A stretch of 64,000 nucleotides of DNA from positions 44,623,920-44,687,919 of the forward strand of contig OX104128.1 in assembly GCA_944470555.2 (NCBI GenBank), in the 5' to 3' direction. Position numbers and translations under genes: made by a program. Shown piece after piece: positions 58,079 through 64,000 of the stretch. This DNA comes from Heterobilharzia americana. Lineage: Eukaryota; Platyhelminthes; Trematoda; Strigeidida; Schistosomatidae. Every line of letters begins with the position of its first letter. Within the stretch, counting starts at the first letter, position 1. Under the pieces are notes generated by a model, which was not told the origin of the DNA, made no database searches, and was given only the letters and a program-made list of their open reading frames with translations.

Positions 58079-58092
58079 GTAATAATAATAAT
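58028..58092. repeat. (TAA)n microsatellite
   Basis: About 21 trinucleotide units with one interruption (TAG) near 58079. Confidence 0.97.
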
Positions 58093-58305
58093 GATTTGCA
58101 GCCGCCATAACGGAAGGCCTCAGCAGAAGCAAAACAGTTGGAAAGTGATTGGTTGCCCCCTTGAAAATCCTTTATCGCTTTGCACACCTACATAATTTTC
58201 AGTAAGGGTAAGGTCGGATTTATATAATCCTGTAAATACTCTGAATAAAACGGGAGGAGTGTGGAGTAACTGTTAATTCGAATGTTTTCAACCTTTCTGT
58301 TGGGT

Positions 58306-58322
58306 TATATATATATATATAA

Positions 58323-58372
<50 letters not shown>
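58306..58372. repeat. (AT)n microsatellite, interrupted
   Basis: AT units with two AAATATATAA-type interruptions near 58320-58330. Confidence 0.97.
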
Positions 58373-58374
<2 letters not shown>

Positions 58375-59154
58375 ACCAATGTCTTACGCCAGGCAGTGCT
58401 ATAATGACTCTTATGATCAAAACCTGTGAACTCATGTCCTACACTTTAAATTACCTCGTCTGATAAAGGTAGCTGACTACTGTGACTAACATATTAATTT
58501 TCACAACATACCATACTCCAGTTTTAACTGTGATTTAGCATAGTTAAAAACGAATCGCAACCGAATTTTTACGTTCGCTAACTGTAGAAAATGCGAACTA
58601 CTGTCTTGGCCTTAATCATCTTTATCTTCTGGGAAATATTTTATCTCTTCCTGCTCTACTTTATGCTTTGTATTGTCTTGTTGTAGCCAAAATTATATAC
58701 CAGTGACATAATTTAGCGGTTTTATTGTACACAGATGTCGAGCCTTACGTTGGACTGTACAACCGTATTTTCAAATTCTGTGGATTATACCTGTGAAACT
58801 ATCAGCGCATGTATAAAGGTTAGTAGACCAACTAGTATTTTACTCCTTTTAATAGTTTAAGAAGTTACTATTTCAATCTATCTGAGATTATCTATTATTA
58901 TTTTTATGTTAATTATTGCTGTTTCTCGAAAGTGCTTCAATTACTAAGCAAAACACATTTTTACAGTGTTTCGCCATCACTTGACACTCATTTTACTTTG
59001 AAGTACATTCGTGCAACATCATATTAAATGGATGTATAATCATTTGCTTAGTTGTAGCATAAATGCAATCTAACTCAATAACCATGTTCAGGTTTGTGTA
59101 CTAACCAGTTTCCCACATCCAATGCGTAACAACTAGTGATTTTACCTTATTTTT

Positions 59155-59230
59155 CTAGACCGCGGTAGATGGAGTAAAATTTGAATCCACGACCCAATAG
59201 CCTGAAGTTAGATACTTAAACTGAGTAGTG
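59155..59230 (-). repeat. tRNA-derived SINE head
   Basis: Minus strand: 'CAGTTTAAGTATCTAACTTC' (anticodon arm region), B-box-like 'GTGGATTCAAATTTT' and 'CTCCATCTACCGCGG'. The last block is the same as in the copies at 9.1 and 56.5 kb. Confidence 0.6.
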
Positions 59231-59824
59231 TAATTGAAGTAATTGGTTTTAAATTTCCACAGTATGTTTTAGATTTTGTTGTCTTTATGAACATTGGCCT
59301 GCAATATGAAGTCACTAGAAAGTACCCTTGGTAAATAAGTTGTTAATATTTCTGAATCCGTACTTCTATAAAATAAACAGCAATGAGGTATGATTTTTAA
59401 GAAAGCAACTACTTTTTGGTAGCACTCTAACCCTTCATTCCCACTATAAGACTGTTCTACTTTTGTCTGGTATGAAATACTAACAACGAATGGGTGCATC
59501 AATTGCGCGAAAGGTGTGTTCATCTTCCCAACCTTTCAATTCATTGAACAGCACACAGAAAATTATCAGGGAATATAAGTGAAATAGGAAAGCGTTGACC
59601 TAATATGTTAAACACATAAAAAGTAAGTGAATCATACCACGGCCGTGTCAACGATTCTCAATCATATTGTTGACTGCTTCCATAGTGCTTAGAAAAAAGG
59701 TTTTCTCAAAATTTGTACAGTTCCAGCGTTGAAACCCGAAAACAACGATACTCGCTAAGTTACCTTGTGCTTTTTTATGCAGTAACCAATGAGCCATACC
59801 TTTTGGATCCGGGCTGTTGGTAAT
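59231..59824. other. Intergenic, nothing recognised
   Basis: The minus frame 59269-59523 is open for 84 codons but shows no domain. Confidence 0.4.
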
Positions 59825-59920
59825 ATTTGTTCGCTCAGACCTCAGTAGGTGGAGTGTTGTTTGAACCGTTGACCCATTGGTTGAAAGTTATCTGCCTAGT
59901 CCAAGGAACCACAACTCCTA
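59825..59920 (-). repeat. tRNA-derived SINE head
   Basis: Minus strand: A-box-like 'TGTGGTTCCTTGGACTAGGC', anticodon-arm-like 'AACTTTCAACC', B-box-like 'ACGGTTCAAACAAC' and 'CACTCCACCTACTGAGG'. Confidence 0.65.
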
Positions 59921-60650
59921 CCGTTGAAATATTCTATTCCTCGTTATTATTTCTTGATTTGACACTTGAAATATTTACCGTTGGTTTACCCACTCAGAAA
60001 TATGGGTGTAAAGTAGTTAAATACCTAGTGTGAGTAAAACACTACTGGATCACCTCAGTTAAAAGTTGACCATCTCAAACTGCTTATCTGGTTTGTCTGG
60101 TACTATAATCTCAATGTCTGAATTAACTACTTAGTAGTTCTTTCAAAGAATATATTTTATCGGATCCCAGCATGCTTAGAGAATCAAAGCAAGATTTTAT
60201 TGAATGTTTCACTGTGTAAACCGCATCTTTTTCAGCAGAAGTAATTGGATTTCATTAAAAGCCAAAATATTAAATATCACAATAAATGTACTTGGTCATG
60301 GTTATTCATCGATCGAACGAATATGGGCGAGGTTCGGAAGAAAGTGGACATCAGACAGCAGCAATTCGGTACATTGAACCAAACAGTCACTTCCTGTCTG
60401 CAAGATGGAGCTGGGTACACAGTCGACTTGTAATTAGTAGACTTTTCAGTCTCTTGTATATACGTAACTGAGGCTTGTGGTCGACGTTGTCACCAACCCA
60501 CTGATAAATATAATAACATGCTTCATGGAAAACCCGCACTTAATGGGACAAATTACAAACATTTCGGGACAACTGTATATCGAACAAAAATAAAATTTTT
60601 GTCCATATAATTACTTGGTTGGATGTCTTCTTCTCGATTTACTGGATTAC
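59921..60650. other. Intergenic, nothing recognised
   Basis: Short chance frames only. Confidence 0.4.
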
Positions 60651-60654
60651 GACA

Positions 60655-61557
60655 ATCATACCATACCAGAAGAGGCAGCGAAGAAGGTACTTCAGGTGAA
60701 CGTAGACAGAGGTGATGAAGATACCCAACCAACAACAGCGTGAACAACAAGCACCAATCACCATCAATGGGAGAAATCTGAAGGAAGCAGTCCCTTTCAC
60801 CTACCTACCTACCTACCTACCTACCTACCTACCTACCTACCTACCTACCTACCTACCTACCTACCTAGGCAGCATCGTTTCAACTACAGGCGACACAGGC
60901 ACAGATGAGGACGTCAAAACCGGGATCGGAAAAGCAAGACAGGCCTCCACTCATCTCAAGTCAGTGTGAAGATCTACTGCACTGCACTGCACTGCACTCA
61001 GCATAAAGCACAAACAAGATACAGATTTTCAAGACTACTGTCAGTCAAGTCAATGCTTCTGTGTGATGGTTGAGAGACTTGGAGCGTTACGAAAAGCATT
61101 TCCAACAAACTCGAGACATACATCAACAGCTGCCGCCTACGCTCACTCGTTACTCAAGATCAGATGGACAGAATAATAAGAATAAGCAACAAGGAACTCA
61201 CTCTCACTGGCAACGAACCAACGAAGCGAGAACCCATCACCCAACAAATATGCAGAGGAGAGTGGAGATGAATTGGATTGGATTGGACTGGACTGGAGAT
61301 AGACTGAGAAGACCGTTTGGGGACATCTCACGCCAGACCATGTCCTCGAGTGGAACCCAAATGGGAAACGACGAGTTGGGCTTCCGAGACGAGGGTGACA
61401 TGGAGGAGATGGTGTGAGGAAGAAATGAGAGCTTTTTCGGCAGTCGTTGATCCAGGTTGATAAGACTGCAGAGAAGAGAGTGAAATGGCGAGGTGCTACT
61501 GAAGCCTCATGTCCCACTAGGAACCCAAGGGACAAATAGTAATTTAATGATAATAAT
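60655..61557 (+). mobile_element. RTE/SR2-like LINE 3' end with internal (CCTA)n expansion
   Basis: This copy is homologous to the last 700 bases of the element at 41570-44785, from 'GAAGAGGCAGCGAAGA' to 'GGAACCCAAGGGACAAATAGTA'. The frame 60712-60969 reads 'QQAPITINGRNLKEAVPFTY', then a tetranucleotide repeat read as P-T-Y-L units, then 'LGSIVSTTGDTGTDEDV'. The C-terminal part (61070-61417) is broken by frameshifts. It is 5'-truncated within RT. Confidence 0.85.
60799..60867. repeat. (CCTA)n microsatellite inside former LINE coding sequence
   Basis: About 17 ACCT units. In the related copy at 44.2 kb the same place reads CACCTATCTAGG, so the tract grew from one or two units within the F-T-Y-L-G-S motif. 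Confidence 0.97.
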
Positions 61558-62029
61558 ATGACACCACTCGCTATTTTCTCTCTCTACCACTTTAGCTTTT
61601 CATGTCGTCAAGCACAGAGAGACGAAAAGCAATATTAATGCAGAACGTGGATCATTATGTGATGGCCCAAATTTTCACATCACTACATAACAGTAAGAAG
61701 TAATGAGGGCGAAAATGGAGAAATAAAAATGTGATGTAAAGTTTTCGAAGGACATAAGACAAAAAGAGGAAGGATTAAAGCAAATAGCGAAATGTAAGAC
61801 TGCAGTTAAAATGAACATAAAGTGTTTGCATATCTGTTTCATTGAGAGCGTTTCTACACCACATCACTAAGAGTCCTCAATCACTGATTCGTAACAACTT
61901 GAGGACTCCGACCTGGTAGCGCATACAGCGTATATTATTTGACAGATTTTATAGATTGGTGTTACATCAAAAGAGGACAAGAAAAAATAAGAGAAAAGGT
62001 AAATTTGTTTTCACAATTAAGATGGCCTT
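61558..62029. other. Intergenic, nothing recognised
   Basis: AT-rich, no recognisable feature. Confidence 0.4.
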
Positions 62030-62384
62030 AACATGTGGATGCATTTGCGCCAACATCGATTCTTTGTCATGTCACCTAGTCTCCAGCCACTAGTTTCCGT
62101 TGTTAAGCGGACCTGAGTCAGGGAGTCTGCATACCCCTAGACGGATCAAACCAACAGTTAAAGACTTCACTCAGTGATGCCATTTTTTGGTCAGGTCTCC
62201 CAACCTTTTCCCAGTCTAAACCTAATTTAGCTAACATTGCGCTATGAGGCAGACGGTGACTAGTCCTGCGTAACACATGTTCCAGCTGACTAAGCTGATG
62301 AAGGTTCCCGACCTTATCAGCTGACCTTCCTCTCCCCCCTAAAACTTTCTACTTAGTTTCTGCATTACAAATGTGGTGATACCA

Positions 62385-62744
62385 TCAAAAACGGTCTGTG
62401 CTACAAAAGCAACGGTTGTCGAACACCTGAAGCCTTCTTATATCCTTTACCTTTAATGGCCATTTTTCATTCATAGCAGGAGAGAGCGATCTGCAGTGCA
62501 GTACAGTTGACCCTTTATAGACAATTGGATGTGACGGTGTCGCCATAAGTGACGCCTTCGCTATCCAACACTCTTCACAGTTATTGCGTAGACATTTTTT
62601 CACCCCAAATTTGAGTTGCTTCTGCTTCTCATTGTGCTTGGAGCATGCAGGAATGCGTCCACTTGCATCCATTAACTCAGAAGATGCTATTGATATCCGT
62701 TGGCCATTTCTAACCACTTTCTGAGAATTGGCTGCAGTCTTCAA
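62385..62744 (-). pseudogene. In-frame fusion ORF: LINE linker to RT C-terminus
   Basis: A 119-codon open frame. The first 64 residues are identical to those at 37968-37778 ('RISIASSELMDASGRIPACS', ending 'CEECWIAKA'). The rest is the RT C-terminal region ('EKWPLKVKDIRRLQVFDNRC'). The deletion joins the two in frame at the GCC/GAC junction near 62553, probably by chance. No function is implied. Confidence 0.8.
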
Positions 62745-63505
62745 CGCTGCTTCTATAGCAGATTGGAAATGGCACTAGACTTCTTCTGGACGAGTGATGT
62801 TGTCCTATACCACTAACTAGTTCATTGGCAAAAGCCTCCTTAGTGCTCTAATTTTCGAGCTGAACTGGCAATGATATTGTTGCTATAGTTTTTTTACGTC
62901 CACTCAGGTGCAGATATACATGTGCTCGAACAGAAGCGTGATCGCTGTCCATGCGTGTGATTCAGGAAGAACAGCAATCTTCCACTGGCCCTCTCCAGCG
63001 ATAACTATGTGTACACCGTCGAGTTGAGGACGGTGGACTCCACGTGAAATAGTGTCACTCTTTATGTCTAAAGTTCGTGTTGTTCAGAAGAATATCGCTG
63101 TCTGAGCACAGTTGTAGCAAGTGATCGCCATTATCTCTATGTTCGACTGGGAATCCGAAATTGCCATCTGAGCGCCTTTCTGTCTGACTTAGCCTACCTA
63201 TTTGTGCATTGAAATCACCTGCTAGAACAGTGACGTCTACACTTTCTGATTTCACTGGTAGGCTAGATAGTTTTGAGTAGAACTCGTCATTCGCTCCTTC
63301 CGAACCGAAGTCAGTGGATGGGTAGGCAGAGATTACGAAGAGACAATGGCAAGTTTCACTATTATTTTATTCCTCATTGTGCTATTCATTTTAACAGCGC
63401 ATAGAAGACTGTTAAGTGGGATGCAGTTGAGCAGTGAACTTTCTACCTTAACACTTGATGTTATACCTACACCTACACGATGGCGATAACTAACCATCGA
63501 ATCTT
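62554..63505 (-). repeat. 952-bp direct repeat, copy 2
   Basis: No difference seen from 37778-38729. After the block both copies share 'GATAGGCGAATTGTG' but copy 2 lacks nine bases ('CAGGAACTT'), and then the sequences diverge strongly. Confidence 0.95.
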
Positions 63506-63730
63506 GATAGGCGAATTGTGTTTACTCACCACATTGACCGAATGAAGTTAAGTGACTAAACGCCCTTGTGCCTTGTGTGCTTATCTCGCGGTGACCGCAC
63601 GCATCCTGACTCGAGTTGTTAAAGTCTTGTCCAGTGAATCGTTTTTGACCACTTTGTCGGAGGGAAACTACATTAAGAGCTCCAATGTGTAGTGTTGAGT
63701 GCGGTTTCAGAAAAACCAAGGTTTTTGTTC

Positions 63731-64000
63731 TATGAAGTCAGGTCGTTGTCGAGAACTGCATAGATGAAATAAATTAAAGATGATATAGCAGTATTGACCG
63801 GGAGACATGAAGAAAGATCAGAAGGTTAGGACGTTGAAGGTTGACAGTGATCTGATGGAACTTGAGTGCTAACAGAGTCTTGAGGGCGTTTGATATTTTT
63901 CAACTGCCGACATCGTAAAAGGCTAGATCTTTATTAGGTTTCTGAAAAAGAAGGTTTGTTATGTGACCACATAGCTCAAGGAACTTCTGCTTGATGTTGG
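63731..64000. other. Unassigned window end
   Basis: Possibly the 5' region of the LINE at 62030-63730; nothing specific is recognised. Confidence 0.3.

Larger units (their letters stand above)
57863..59150. other. Microsatellite-bearing intergenic region
   Basis: A (TAA)n microsatellite at 58028-58092 and an interrupted (AT)n tract at 58306-58372. No gene recognised. Confidence 0.6.
62030..63730 (-). mobile_element. RTE-like LINE with internal deletion of RT
   Basis: Minus strand from 63720: endonuclease start ('HIGALNVVSLRQSGQK'), 'VTVLAGDFNAQIGRLS' (63255-63055) and the linker ('NEKQKQLKFGVKKCLRNN'). At 62553 it jumps directly to the RT C-terminal region ('EKWPLKVKDIRRLQVFDNRC') and the end fragments down to about 62030. 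The whole RT core is missing. The block 62554-63505 is the second copy of the 952-bp repeat. Confidence 0.85.

Noticed and set aside
57891..58435. Frames with poly-Leu and Tyr-Ile runs
   Set aside because: They come from the (TAA)n and (AT)n microsatellites.
62296..62320. CTGATGA at 62296 as a hammerhead core
   Set aside because: No matching stems or GAAA box; it lies in a LINE fragment.

Overview
The window is animal nuclear DNA, AT-rich and intron-rich, and looks like a blood fluke (Schistosoma or a close relative). Three things point there. There are long introns with GTAAG-type donors. The non-LTR retrotransposon remnants (CR1-like and RTE/SR2-like) are of kinds known from schistosomes. 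An intron holds a tandem pair of Smalpha-type tRNA-like/hammerhead ribozyme units, a repeat known from schistosomes. The species cannot be fixed from the sequence alone.

Layout. 1-1.4 kb: nothing recognised. 1.4-3.8 kb: a decayed CR1-like retrotransposon on the minus strand. 5.5-30.9 kb: one plus-strand protein-coding gene of eight exons, an SH2B/Lnk-family adaptor. It has an N-terminal dimerisation (phenylalanine-zipper) segment, a PH domain split over three exons and an SH2 domain split over two. All exon phases agree if one frameshift in exon 1 is allowed. Its introns carry LINE fragments, tRNA-derived SINEs, an (AT)n microsatellite and the hammerhead pair. 32-39 kb: LINE fragments, including two in opposite orientation and a 952-bp block repeated without visible differences at 62.6-63.5 kb. 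40.6-40.85 kb: an intact single-exon gene for the spliceosomal protein SmF on the minus strand. 39.2-41.5 kb also holds weak exon candidates of unknown identity. 41.6-44.8 kb: a near full-length but broken RTE/SR2-like element. 44.8-46.8 kb: a CR1 remnant next to a Ty3/gypsy integrase remnant. 48.3-53.9 kb: two minus-strand CR1-like copies and one plus-strand copy that meet head to head. 55.2-57.2 kb: LINE 3' ends. 57.6-57.9 kb: a broken coding sequence of unknown identity. 58-60 kb: microsatellites and SINEs. 60.6-61.6 kb: an RTE 3' end with a tetranucleotide expansion inside its former reading frame. 62.0-63.7 kb: an internally deleted LINE.

Only two host genes can be called firmly. SH2B proteins are scaffolds that bind activated receptor tyrosine kinases through the SH2 domain. 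SmF is one of the seven core Sm proteins on spliceosomal snRNAs. They are functionally unrelated neighbours. Most of the other recognisable content is transposable-element debris; the unexplained open frames are listed as such.
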